A stretch of DNA of 64,000 nt from Bartonella sp. CM31XJBT (GCF_028618555.1 NZ_JAQITD010000001.1:303391-367390), one strand, 5' to 3'. Counted from the first letter of the stretch, positions 41,258-50,682 are shown. Translations and numbers: made by a program. The notes: generated from the sequence alone by a model not told the origin.

Positions 41258-41350
41258 AAATAATAGAGATTACTTTAGATATTTTGAAAACTGTAAAGCT
41301 GAATTTAAAAGCATATGGTAAAAATGAAAACAGGTTTGCATTTTTATGAT
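41258..41350 (-). repeat. Diverged third copy of the 18.8/19.7-kb repeat
   Basis: Its reverse complement resembles 18790-18870: shared words include TTTTAAATTCAG, TATCTAAAG and the CATTTTTAC/CATTTCTAC-type flank. AATCTCTTTTAAATAATAGAGATTA here is itself partly palindromic. Similarity is clear by eye but interrupted. Confidence 0.5.
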
Positions 41351-41560
41351 TTTGTATTTGACCAAAATGACTATTTTTTCATTTCAGAAAATAAGATATA
41401 TTCATACATATTAAATTAAAAATGCAAAGGTTTTTTTTGTCTGAATTTTATTTTCTTTAGTATCAACTAAATATAGAAGTGTGAAATTGAATAGAGGATT
41501 TAGAGTAGGGCTTATTCTGTAATCCTATGAAAGAGGAAACTGACACCATCACACTATTTT

Positions 41561-41690
41561 ACAGCCCTCAATGTTGCAAGAATTCGTGCTATTTGAAAAA
41601 ATACATAAGAGGCACTTATCCTCTCTTAAAATGTTCTTCCTCCACATACCATCCCCGCTTATGACGTATAAACGATAATTTATTATTATA
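41561..41690 (+). repeat. Diverged dispersed intergenic repeat, copy 2
   Basis: Counterpart of 24889-25010 (for example CAGCCCTCAATGTT against CAGCTTTCAATGTT, and CCCGCTTATGACGTA against CCCGCTTATGATGTA). Confidence 0.5.
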
Positions 41691-42245
41691 AATCAATATT
41701 TATATATTATCTGAAACATAAAAGTGATTAGCAGGTAGATCTCATTTCAAGAGAGAGTTGTTTGTAATCAAAGTTACAGTGATTAAGTATTTTCATCCTT
41801 GGAGGCAAGAAGAAGGTTGAAAACGATTTTTATTGAAATGAAATTTATTATCTGAATAAACAATTTTAATATTATATATATAAGAAGTTCATATCGTTAT
41901 TATTCTATTTATTATTAGGGTAATCAATGGTGTTAAGTGAGAGATATTTAATTATTTGGTTATGCAAAACCATGGACTGTATGCCAATTTTAAGAGAAGT
42001 ATTTTTTTGTGAAGCAGAAAGTGCGTAAATGAGTATGAAAATTTATAACTGGTGACAATCTTTTTATTCCCATTATTGTATTCTACAAACCTATCCACGA
42101 AAAAAGTTTTTTCCTAAAAAGAAGGGATGTGCTTGTTATTCAACAGATATAAGCTCTTACTTTAATAAATGAATTTATTTTTTGGGTTTTGAATGTATAG
42201 TTTAGACTTGCACGTTATTTCTTTCTGGGTATAGTGCAAACTTCT

Positions 42246-42335
42246 GGAGAGGTGGCCGAGTGGTTGAAGGCGCACGCCTGGAACGCGTGTATATGGGAAA
42301 CCATATCGAGGGTTCGAATCCCTCTCTCTCCGCCA
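42246..42335 (+). tRNA. tRNA-Ser (anticodon GGA)
   Basis: GGAGAGG pairs with TCTCTCC (last pair G-U). The anticodon arm is CACGC-CTGGAAC-GCGTG (anticodon GGA). The class II variable arm TATGGGAAACCATA is long, the T-arm is GAGGGTTCGAATCCCTC, and GCCA follows. At 90 nt it is typical of tRNA-Ser. The accessory region begins directly downstream, as is common for tRNA genes used as integration sites. Confidence 0.96.
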
Positions 42336-42354
42336 TTAATTTAAAACGAACTTT

Positions 42355-42606
42355 CATATGCTTGATATGACATAGTTTAAAAAGCTCAGCATTTGCAGGA
42401 TTTTTTGCTGTTGCAATTGACCAGTTCGCGCCAATCTATGCCTGTCATTATGTACACCTAGAAATTGCTGTTGAATTTCCATGAATTTTACACTTTTTAA
42501 GCTCCTCTCCTCTCGATCTTGAGATAACCTGATCTAGCATAAACGATCTCTTCAAATATCATTAAAGGATTTTTGCCATTATCACTAACTTCTGGTAGAG
42601 CTTTTA
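42355..42606 (-). pseudogene. Gene remnant(s), unrecognised, possibly phage-derived
   Basis: On the minus strand a protein-like fragment without its start (ALPEVSDNGKNPLMIFEEI, continuing YARSGYLKIERRGA) ends at 42497. A second short frame beginning MEIQQQFLGVHNDRHRL starts right behind it (about 42483) and ends near 42355. Upstream the first fragment is closed by a stop in frame. I recognise no family. Position just after a tRNA-Ser and the broken structure suggest integrated DNA in decay. Confidence 0.35.
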
Positions 42607-42797
42607 GAATTAATGGTGATCATAGTGCTATTTGCAATTTCGTTGCTTAACGGGCTATCCACATGAGAGGTAACAAACACCTCAGCTTTTCTCACGCAAT
42701 GTGCTTATTTAAAATTAATGTCATGAATATTTGTACAAAATTTTTATCTATACGATAATCAAAAAAAGGCTGACGTAATATAATAATTGAATATCAT

Positions 42798-44018
42798 TCA
42801 TGCGGCGCTTTCTTTTATCTTTAAGCTTTGTATGTAAATAGATAGTCCGTGCAAAATAAATAAAGGGGCGCAAAAGCCTATAAATACACATAGGACGTAT
42901 AATATAGAAAATGAAAAAAATTTTCCTGCATATAAAAGCACAATAGAGAATAAAGCTGTTATGATGCGTACACTGGCATCGCCTGCCAAAATCACCTCGG
43001 CTAAATTTTCATTAGGTGTGATAGCTTGTCCAATTGTTATTCCCGATATCCTAAAATAAAATTGCCCAATACCTAATAAAAACCCCATAATATAAAGGGA
43101 ATATTGAGTAAAATTTAAATATAAAACAAAAGAGATTGCGATCACGGCAAATGCCGGTGCCCCCCATACAAAAAAACGAATTAAAGATGGAAATTTCTGT
43201 AAATAATAAGATGAGATAAGACCATTGATCACAAAACCCAGTGCTGACAAAGCAAAAATAGAATTTTGAATAGCTGTAAATTTTATATTATCTGATGTTA
43301 TAGAAGCAAGCACAAGTGGCAATAAAACAATAGGCCCCGTATAGAGAGAATTATTCAAAATACGATTAATCGTTAAAAAACGCAACGCAGAAATCCGCCA
43401 AAGGCACCTGAACCCAACTCCATAAGCTTTTTGAGATGGCTTTTTTAATAGCTCTTTTGCTCTGTTTAGTTGTTGTATAGACTTTATACGAAACCATAAG
43501 CAGGCATTCAAAAGATAGATAAATACAATAAAGGCTATAGCTATTTTGTGCCCCAAATGCGCAATTATAAAATATATAAGCAATGGGGATATAATAACAA
43601 AAAACTGACAGCAACTAGTGTAAAATGCAAAAATTCCAGCTTTTTGTTTGGGAGCTGGAACCAGCTGATTCAAGGCACTATTGTTATTTGGGTTATCAGC
43701 CCCCATCAAGAGAGCAAGTAAAAAAAATACAAATAAAATAAGTACTGGATTGTTCATAAATAATAAGAAAGACAATAAACAAGCGCAAGTAATTTGACTA
43801 TAAAACCCAATTATAAAGCCTTGATAGTGCGCCAACACGTTTCCCAAACATAAGCCAGCAATTCCAATTGCGATTAAATTAACGACATTTAAAGTAGCAG
43901 ACGCTTCTCCTGTTGTATCTTGGAATTGTAACAAAGAAAGGCCAATAGATAATACACCACTAGCACAAAAACTCGTCAAACAACCAATCACAATCATAAG
44001 AAAAACAGAATTACGCAA
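42798..44018 (-). CDS. MFS transporter
   Basis: A polytopic membrane protein of ~406 residues with about twelve hydrophobic helices, arranged as two halves split by a basic loop (RIKSIQQLNRAKELLKKPSQK). It fits the major facilitator superfamily, drug/metabolite exporter type, but lacks a motif allowing a substrate call. I prefer the TTG at 44018 (MRNSVFLMIVIG): AAGGAAAGAGG lies just upstream, and it overlaps the stop of the preceding frame (44011). The open frame continues ten codons further, to 44048. The overlap implies it was co-transcribed with the broken gene upstream. Confidence 0.8.
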   Translation of the reverse strand: MRNSVFLMIVIGCLTSFCASGVLSIGLSLLQFQDTTGEASATLNVVNLIAIGIAGLCLGNVLAHYQGFIIGFYSQITCACLLSFLLFMNNPVLILFVFFLLALLMGADNPNNNSALNQLVPAPKQKAGIFAFYTSCCQFFVIISPLLIYFIIAHLGHKIAIAFIVFIYLLNACLWFRIKSIQQLNRAKELLKKPSQKAYGVGFRCLWRISALRFLTINRILNNSLYTGPIVLLPLVLASITSDNIKFTAIQNSIFALSALGFVINGLISSYYLQKFPSLIRFFVWGAPAFAVIAISFVLYLNFTQYSLYIMGFLLGIGQFYFRISGITIGQAITPNENLAEVILAGDASVRIITALFSIVLLYAGKFFSFSILYVLCVFIGFCAPLFILHGLSIYIQSLKIKESAA

Positions 44019-44380
44019 TAGCCTCTTTCCTTTTAAACAGAGACTCAAGCCATTTTATGATTTTCTCCATTGTCGAATATGGTTCGGTACTAAATTCCAG
44101 TTTTTCATAAAAGTTTAGTTCAAATGCGTTATAGGCACTTATTTTTTGAAAGTCATCTGTCAGCATGAATTCTATACTTGGCAACGTTGTACCCATAGAT
44201 TGAGATAAATAATAGGAAATTACTTTCCAATACATATAGGTATGCTCTCTTGCCAAATAATTTTCCAAGGCATATTTCAAGTGACAACCACTTAAAAGAT
44301 ATTTCGGACAATGGTGCAACGGATAATAAATACAAATAGCACCGGCTTCGTGTCCGGGACAAGAAGAAATATTAATATTT
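44011..44380 (-). pseudogene. Decayed gene, 3' part, unrecognised
   Basis: The frame reads SSCPGHEAGAICIYYPLHHC, then KYLLSGCHLKYALENYLARE, and on to ...KWLESLFKRKEAIA at 44011. It looks like genuine protein with several Cys and His, but has no start codon: a stop stands just before it near 44386. A TTG at 44319 would be the only available start. Together with 44385-44830 it is probably one or two broken genes upstream of and coupled to the MFS gene. I do not recognise a family. Confidence 0.45.
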
Positions 44381-44384
44381 TTAT

Positions 44385-44830
44385 CATTTCATAATATTAT
44401 AAAAACGCTCAGTGAGCAGATCTTCCAAATTTAGTCTAGTCACAACAAGATTGGTTGCTAATTTTTGAGAGACATGAGACCAAGCCAATCTTACTACTAA
44501 AGTTCCAATAACCTTTAAGTCAGATTCTGGATAAGCTTTTTTAAAATTTTCCACCCATATGTCTCTGTGACATATAATAATTGGCTCATCTCGTCTGAAT
44601 GAACAAGATGTAATTCTAAACCAATATTATCACAAAGTTTTGAGCTCTTGAATTCTCCGTATCCTAATCTGGTATTCTTAAATCATCATAGGAACTAAGA
44701 ATTTTTAAGTATTCCAACTTTTATTAAACTTTGTAACAATCTATTGGAATCTCCCCTTCACTGACTTCGACAATTATTTTCTCACCACTACAAGAACAAA
44801 AAATTATCTTTGAATTTGTTTATTTTTAGA
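44385..44830 (-). pseudogene. Frameshifted gene remnant, unrecognised
   Basis: Protein-like pieces occur in successive frames on the minus strand: SKIIFCSCSGEKIIVEVSEG (a possible zinc-ribbon-like start), then NIGLELHLVHSDE, then in another frame PIIICHRDIWVENFKKAYPE and DLKVIGTLVVRLAWSHVSQK, ending ...TERFYNIMK. Several frameshifts and stops separate them. It is a decayed gene that lay in the same direction as the MFS, ATP-grasp and YcgG-like genes. Confidence 0.45.
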
Positions 44831-45219
44831 AAAAAAATGAGCAACACTCTTTCTTAACTAAAAGAAACACGCTCTCTACCTTTTTCTTTATGATTATCAA
44901 AAACCTATCCCGTTATAATTTAACCATCCATTATTAGGAGAATATTCTGCGTTTAGCCTAATAAACTGTTATAATCAATGTTTCTCTCTGTTCTAAAAAT
45001 CAGCGTTTTTTCTCCTAGAGATACTCATAATTTCTGTACAATCTTTCCCAAAAAGGCCCCCCTAAACATTGCTATTAACATGATCATCCTGAGAAGTTTT
45101 ATACATACACACTGCATTCTATGTATTTTTTGGAAAATCCCTTTGAATCTCTATCGAGCCTTGTTTTGGCAGCAACATTTTGAATATATCATAAATATTT
45201 TTATTTAATTTTAGAAAAC

Positions 45220-45919
45220 TTAGTCATTATCGTGTTTCATTAGATGATATGAGCAAGGTAGGGATTCAATAGTGTTGTCTTGCAGAAAATATTGCGTCCA
45301 TTCTCTATTTTGGAGTTTGCTATATTTTCTTAAAAAAGGAGATTTTGTGATAATATCAAAAGGTTCAGGCCTTTTTCCTACAACGAGAATACATTTTGTT
45401 CTGTAGAGAGAAGACTTAGAAAAAACACTTAAGCTGGAAAGTTAACATAAATATAGAACTTACTTAATTCTGTTTATATGAGACGGGACATTGCAAGCTA
45501 TAAACATAGGTTCGCCATGAAAGCAGAACTCTCATAGATGATTGTACATATTTTTTTGTATATGCTTAGGTCACTCTCGGTTGTCAAAAGCTCGCAAACT
45601 TTTAAGTGTAGACCAGAATTTTTCTCTATAAACTTCGATACTTTGTATGGGGGCAGGCTCCTCGAATGCAACAAAAGATGTGTTCTTTCCAAAACTTTTA
45701 TAATTATCGCAATAAGTTATCAGGTCTTCCATTATATTTTTTGAGGTCAGCTTGTTGTAGAACCCAAATCTAAGCATATTTTTTGAGTATCCATTTACAC
45801 CGAATAGGCAGAAAAGGCCTAATTGTGTTATTCATGGTTGCATTGAATTCTTTAAAAATGACTTGCTTCCATTTTTAATATTTGTCTATATTTTCAATTA
45901 TTTGCGCTTCTGAATCCAT
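45220..45919 (-). pseudogene. YqcI/YcgG-family gene, frameshifted
   Basis: Reading the minus strand through at least three frame changes gives a continuous YqcI/YcgG-like protein of ~230 residues. It starts MDSEAQIIENIDKY at 45919, then has LFCLFGVNGYSKNMLRFGFY, SFVAFEEPAPIQSIEVYREK, FWSTLKSLRAFDN, FCFHGEPMFIACNVPSHINR, YRTKCILVVGKRPEPFD, and ends ...SYHLMKHDND. These match the family pattern (an FxCxFG block, RFGFY, FEP, the FW..L...D helix, an F.GEP.F block, and a P.H..R block). Family members such as DcsA and GntA are heme-dependent N-oxygenases of arginine-type substrates. It lies 23 bases after the ATP-grasp gene, same strand, so it was the third gene of that operon. It is inactive as read. 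Confidence 0.7.
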
Positions 45920-45942
45920 TTTTTCTTCCCAATTGCTATATT

Positions 45943-47148
45943 TTATAAGAAATTGCTACGAATGATCCTCTCCAAAGCTGATAATTCATCATCACTGTGT
46001 CCCCAAATTGCTATAATAGCTGGGCAGGTATTTAAATCGATGGTTAGGGGGAGGAGCTCGTTTTCTTTAAAAAAGAGCGTAAAATGAACCACATTTTCCC
46101 AAGAATGAAGCTTTTGCCGCCATACGTTAACATCTTTTATAATATGACCGTCGATCTCGTTGATAAGGAAGATAATACGCCCTTTTTTCTTAAAGCGACT
46201 TGGGGTTTGCGAAAACACGCCTGCAATAAGGTTAACGGAGCTTTCAAGTAAACCATCTTCATAGCAATGCGCGAACAAGGTGGGTGCAATTCCTCCGTGG
46301 AGGCGGGCTCCTACTTCGATCATCACTGGACCACGAGCTGTTTGCATGATTTCCATATGCGCAGGTCCATATTCAATCCCCAGTGCGCGAATGCATTGTT
46401 TTGCATAAGAGATAAGAGGGGCATAAGAGGGATCTTGAGCATCAAGCACATCAAGCGATTCATAAACAAAAGCACTTCCATTATGAATACCTTTTTTATA
46501 CCGCGATAAAGCACATATCTTTATAGCCTCTCCATTTACAACGGCGTCGACGATGTATTCCTCTCCCTCCAATCTTTCTTGGAGCAAATAGGCCTCGTTA
46601 GGTGCGCCAAAAATATTTTTTTTCTTCCAGTCGATTTCAGAGGTCCACGTTACTACTTCCTCAAGATTAGAGAAAAACAAAACACCATCACTCCCTGCAG
46701 AATCATTTGGCTTTACCACATAGCCGCTGTGGCTTTCAAAACCATCGAGAGTACAATCGTTTTTTGTAAGAATTTTTGATCGGATGTAAGATAAACCATT
46801 TTCACAAAGGCGTTTTTGCATCGCTGCTTTTTTCCGTCGCCAATCGGTAGTCAAGGGGTTATTCCCAAGACAACCATAATAAGCCGCCAATTGCTCTGCA
46901 CAATAGATACCTCTTTCGGCACCCGCTATTACAGCCTCTATCGTGCCGATAGGAAAGCGTTTCTTTATCTCATCTACACTATGAAGCTTCGCTTCTGCCA
47001 TGCCCTTTCCCTGATAAGAAAGCATAAAGTGTGAAAAAGGAGCTGCTTGAGAGACAACACCATAACAAGCATAGCCTAATTTTTGCAAAGCAGGGCCATA
47101 GAGGGCACCCGTGGAGAAAGGGTCGACAATAAGAATAGGTTTTCTCAT
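45943..47148 (-). CDS. ATP-grasp ligase, probable amino-acid/peptide ligase
   Basis: A 401-residue ATP-grasp enzyme. The N-terminal preATP domain starts RKPILIVDPFSTGALYGPAL. The ATP-binding part has YVVKPNDSAGSDGV near 143 (Lys plus glycine-rich loop), LLQERLEGEEYIVDAVV near 190, and the Mg-binding end GPVMIEVGARLHGG near 276. It resembles carbamoyl-phosphate-synthase-like L-amino acid ligases (BacD/DcsG type), which join a carboxylate to an amine via an acyl phosphate. Substrates are unknown. It overlaps the upstream MFS gene by 4 bases (ATGA), and the YcgG-like pseudogene follows. Base composition is visibly less AT-rich than the neighbours, suggesting transfer. Confidence 0.85.
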   Translation of the reverse strand: MRKPILIVDPFSTGALYGPALQKLGYACYGVVSQAAPFSHFMLSYQGKGMAEAKLHSVDEIKKRFPIGTIEAVIAGAERGIYCAEQLAAYYGCLGNNPLTTDWRRKKAAMQKRLCENGLSYIRSKILTKNDCTLDGFESHSGYVVKPNDSAGSDGVLFFSNLEEVVTWTSEIDWKKKNIFGAPNEAYLLQERLEGEEYIVDAVVNGEAIKICALSRYKKGIHNGSAFVYESLDVLDAQDPSYAPLISYAKQCIRALGIEYGPAHMEIMQTARGPVMIEVGARLHGGIAPTLFAHCYEDGLLESSVNLIAGVFSQTPSRFKKKGRIIFLINEIDGHIIKDVNVWRQKLHSWENVVHFTLFFKENELLPLTIDLNTCPAIIAIWGHSDDELSALERIIRSNFL

Positions 47149-48350
47149 ACTTTGTTCCGCTGTGATAAAAGGAAAAGAACATAAATAAAGATTATTAGCC
47201 CTATAAGGGGCAGAAGATAAACAGCTGCTTGAGGACCCATAAGGGCAGAGCTTGTAAGAAGACCAAGAATGACATAACCTGCCGATTGGGAGAGAGTATA
47301 AAGCATACCGCTATAGCTTCCCACCAGCTCTGCTTGAGCCTCTGTTTTGGTTGCTTCAATCGTATGTTTGCGGGCATTAATTCGCATGGTATTCATTGAA
47401 AAGCCAATAAAAAAGCAAAAGACCACAGCCAAATAGGGTGATTGTGTGGTGCTAAAAATAAGATCAGCCATGCTCAACATAAGGGCTGGGAGAATAAATT
47501 CAAAACGAGGGATTTTGATAAAAGCAGCTAAAAAAGCGCCCACGCCCGCAACCGCACTGCAAAGCCCATAATATTCAGAACCAAAATTTTTCACACTCTG
47601 AAAAAGAATAGTTGCCAGCGTATTATAAGCGCAAATATGAAAGCCAATAAGTCCTATGCAGACGCATAAAAGTTTAAGTTCACGGGAGAGCTCATCCGCT
47701 TGCGGTGTAGGCGCTGTCTTCTTACCAGTTGCAAGTGTTGTGGTATCTGTGGCGTTATATTCATCGCAAAAGATAATATATCCGGCTATAAGGCTTATAA
47801 TGATGTCAAACACACAAAGTGTCACAATCAAACCATTATAACCGATTTCAGCTGCTGCCCCTCGAGGGCTGGTCGCTTCTAAGAGATAACCACTCAGTGC
47901 TGCTCCCAAAAATGCGCCAATTTGCACCACTGTTTGCATAATGCGGGAAGCCTTTTGGGCGCTAATATAACCACTAAGTGCTAGTTTAGTATTATAAGTC
48001 TCGAGAGTGCTTAAGGTAATCAAAGAGAGATAGCCGATAGAGATAGAGACAGCGATAAAACCAAAGGGGGAATCAGCGTAATGGAAAAGTGCAATCAATA
48101 AAAGAAGGCTATAGATAATGATTCGCCTTTTGTATAAATCGACCAACCGCAGTGAGGCTTTAATGTGCACAAGACCGCTTTTTTTCAAAAGATAGGGCAT
48201 AAGGGTGCCCAAAGCCATGGTTACGCCTAGGAAAACCGATGAGGATGTTATGCGATAAGCATTCCAAAGATTACTTAAAAATAAAACCATATCAGAAAGA
48301 TACAGCAGGACAACAAGCCCATAAAACCGAAACATCAGTTGTTTGTGCAC
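47145..48350 (-). CDS. MFS transporter of the ATP-grasp operon
   Basis: A 401-residue major facilitator with about twelve helices. A central polar loop (TDTTTLATGKKTAPTPQADE) divides the halves, and there is a basic loop after helix 2 (LLKKSG) and near RINARKHTIEATK. It is translationally coupled to the ATP-grasp gene by a 4-base overlap, so it probably exports the ligase product. The start is a GTG at 48350, six bases after a run of nine G (48356-48364 on this strand) that acts as the Shine-Dalgarno sequence. A later ATG (codon 6) is possible. Base composition matches the ATP-grasp gene. Confidence 0.85.
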   Translation of the reverse strand: MHKQLMFRFYGLVVLLYLSDMVLFLSNLWNAYRITSSSVFLGVTMALGTLMPYLLKKSGLVHIKASLRLVDLYKRRIIIYSLLLLIALFHYADSPFGFIAVSISIGYLSLITLSTLETYNTKLALSGYISAQKASRIMQTVVQIGAFLGAALSGYLLEATSPRGAAAEIGYNGLIVTLCVFDIIISLIAGYIIFCDEYNATDTTTLATGKKTAPTPQADELSRELKLLCVCIGLIGFHICAYNTLATILFQSVKNFGSEYYGLCSAVAGVGAFLAAFIKIPRFEFILPALMLSMADLIFSTTQSPYLAVVFCFFIGFSMNTMRINARKHTIEATKTEAQAELVGSYSGMLYTLSQSAGYVILGLLTSSALMGPQAAVYLLPLIGLIIFIYVLFLLSQRNKV

Positions 48351-48355
48351 ATTAT

Positions 48356-48364
48356 CCCCCCCCC
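48356..48364 (-). promoter_or_regulatory. G9 homopolymer at the ribosome binding site
   Basis: Nine consecutive C on the plus strand, i.e. G9 in the mRNA, ending five bases before the GTG start of the MFS-ATP-grasp operon. No other Shine-Dalgarno sequence is present. Slipped-strand length change here would alter ribosome-binding spacing. Confidence 0.8.
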
Positions 48365-49431
48365 ATTTCAGAATCTCTTAAAAACACACAGTATTATAAA
48401 TCAGCACACATGTTTACAAATAATAAATACACACACACATATTACTGGGCATGTCAAGTTTTTTGGTAGGGAACATTTGAACGCTGATGTTTATGGTAGT
48501 GATAGCTTATTATTCAGGAGAATGAATAGCGATGGAGGCTGGTATTTTTACTGCGTCTGTTGCGGGAGGCTTGCCAATAAGGGGAAAGCCAGATAACGAA
48601 TATAACTATGTCCTAGAGATATATTTTGCGCTTTCAAGTTGATTTTATTTATACTCAAGGTTGAGGTTTTTCTATTGACCGTTGTTAGATGTTGTTGTGA
48701 CAATAAACTTCGTTATCTATCAGAAACATTTATGGCATTAGCGCTAAGGTGTTGTATTAAAGCCTTTACATAGTAGTCTGTCTGATAGAGAGGTATTATT
48801 GGTTCAGTTTTAGGAGGCTTTATTACGGCTGATTTGGGCGTCGTCGTTGTTTGAGGTCTTATTATAATATTCTTAATTTCAGTTTATGAATATACCGAAA
48901 AATATAGTGAAACATTTGATTTAAACGCTTTTGCAAGGCATATTTCAATATCTCAGCGATGTTTTCCAAGAATTGCTCTGCTGCTTTTTGACGGGATCGG
49001 ATATCAAATGCTTATAGCGAGGGCAGTGGTTTGAGAAAAGATAGAGTTGATTTCATTAGCTTCCTATGGAGCGCAATCTAGTAGCAGCTCTTAAGGGACA
49101 ATAATATACTGAGGTCGAACTCATTTCTATACACTTACACGACGCTATAGGAGTAATCCTCAGAAACTCTACTAGAATTCGTCAAAAAATGACAGGTTAT
49201 GGAGTGTGAACAAAAAAATATATTTTTTACAAATACTTAATCTCATTTTAAGTTGTCTAAAATATAACCTTATCTTAAAACTAAGTCTATATACTACCAT
49301 TTATCATAAAGTTATACAAAATGCGGGAGTATTGTGTTTTTCTGTTTAGAGACGAGTTAAAAAACACCTTATTAAACATTAAGAGATTTCAGACATAAAA
49401 CAATTTAACTTATGGAAAGTATATAGACAAA
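48365..49431. other. 1.1-kb spacer, no intact gene
   Basis: Lies between divergent genes, so it should contain both promoters. Short protein-like stretches on the plus strand (MEAGIFTASVAGGLPIRGKP near 48532; IGSVLGGFITADLGVVV near 48799) are interrupted by stops and may be remnants. I recognise nothing specific. A short CA repeat lies near 48430. Confidence 0.4.
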
Positions 49432-50082
49432 ATGTATCTTGATAAAAAAGTTTATAATTCCATGTGGTCTCCAAAGAAATTTTCTGGTTCTTTTATTGTC
49501 TTATGTGGATTTGATGGGAGTGGTAAGACAACACAAACAAAAGAAATCGCTCGCCATTACTCAATAGAAAAACATATAATACAAACTTTTCAACCCAGTT
49601 ATTGGTATAGAAATAATCCAGAAATTAGAGATTACTTAGATAATGGAAAAGCAATTGATCCATTGCTTTTAGCACTCTTATCAGCGACAGATAGACGCAA
49701 ACATACGCTTGAAATTATTGAACCTTCCTTAACGTCATCGCAAAATTTATTAATTAGCGATCGATATGTTTATTCTAGTCTTGCTTATTTTTATGCTCGA
49801 GAGCTTTCTGTTGAAAGTGTAGTTAAATTAAATCAATCTATTCCAAGACCTCATATTACATTTTATCTTCATTTACCGCCCACTACTATACTAGAGCGGT
49901 TGCAGAAAAGGGATGGTTTAAACTTAAAATACGAAGAAAAACTCTCTTTTATTGAAAAAGTTTACAAAGTATACAAAGTTTTATCAGAAATAGATGAGCG
50001 GTTTATAACAATTGATGGAACTGCTTCTGTTTCTTTAATTCATCATCAAATACGACATCATATAGATGAAGTTTGTTTTTGA
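49432..50082 (+). CDS. Thymidylate-kinase-like nucleoside monophosphate kinase
   Basis: A 216-residue P-loop kinase resembling dTMP kinase. The P-loop is GFDGSGKTTQT near 26-36, the DR(Y/H) motif is in LLISDRYVYSSLAYFYA near 107 (substrate site), and PHITFYLHLPPTTILERLQKR near 142, here split at the LPP turn, corresponds to the family DL.P...L.R block before the lid. The first ~15 residues are extra; an ATG at codon 11 is an alternative start. Housekeeping tmk is normally elsewhere with holB, so this is probably a second, specialised copy in the accessory region. Function is not provable from sequence. Confidence 0.8.
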   Translation: MYLDKKVYNSMWSPKKFSGSFIVLCGFDGSGKTTQTKEIARHYSIEKHIIQTFQPSYWYRNNPEIRDYLDNGKAIDPLLLALLSATDRRKHTLEIIEPSLTSSQNLLISDRYVYSSLAYFYARELSVESVVKLNQSIPRPHITFYLHLPPTTILERLQKRDGLNLKYEEKLSFIEKVYKVYKVLSEIDERFITIDGTASVSLIHHQIRHHIDEVCF

Positions 50083-50682
50083 TTATGAATAAAATCATTT
50101 ATTAATCAATTTATCCACGATAGATCCTCCTTTATGTATTCGTACTCTAAATCTGAAACTTTAGAGATATGATTGTAATAATTTAACTGCTCAGGAAAAA
50201 TATCACGTTATATATTTTAATTAGAAAACTAACTGTAATGAGCTTGTTTTAAAAGATTTAGAGAAGGGGAGTAGAAAAGTTAGCAATATTTATTGTGAGG
50301 ATAATAGTATGTTTATTCTTTTAGAGACGAAGTGTGGTGATAGAAGAACGACATGGAGGAATATACTCGAGCATATTTTAGTGCACGGAATAATAAGGAC
50401 AATAATGTGAGTGAAGCTTCCATACCGTAAAATTGTTTCACATATGTATAAAGGTGTAGCTTCTGAATAAAACGCACATAAAATATTAATTTTGTTTTTG
50501 TCCATAAATGTTCCGTTTTCATAGAAGAATTAATCATAAAACAGCACAAAGATTGTAAAAGCCTCAAAAAAGAAATTTTGCTTTCTTAAATTTAATGATC
50601 TAAAATAAAAATTGTAAGAATGCCTGTTTTTAAACAGGATGTATCATGCATATCGACTGGTATTCATTTTAGAGGATAATTT
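50083..50682. other. Spacer upstream of MFS gene
   Basis: About 600 AT-rich bases. Overlapping minus-strand frames of 71 and 84 codons (50290-50567) lack motifs and ribosome binding sites. I see nothing supported. Confidence 0.4.

Larger units (their letters stand above)
40704..42245. other. 1.5-kb intergenic region with dispersed repeats
   Basis: No open frame of note. It contains two diverged spacer repeats (41258-41350 and 41561-41690) also found at 18.8 kb, 19.7 kb and 24.9 kb. The final ~100 bases should hold the promoter of the following tRNA gene. Confidence 0.5.

Noticed and set aside
42246..42335. Duplicated tRNA-Ser end as an attachment site
   Set aside because: The similar sequence at 35.6 kb is the 3' end of tRNA-Ser(CGA), a normal isoacceptor. 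No partial tRNA copy was found in 42.3-64 kb.
44870..45219. Possible oxidoreductase remnant on the minus strand
   Set aside because: A short stretch (RGAFLGKIVQKL) is suggestive, but the frames are too broken and short to assign.
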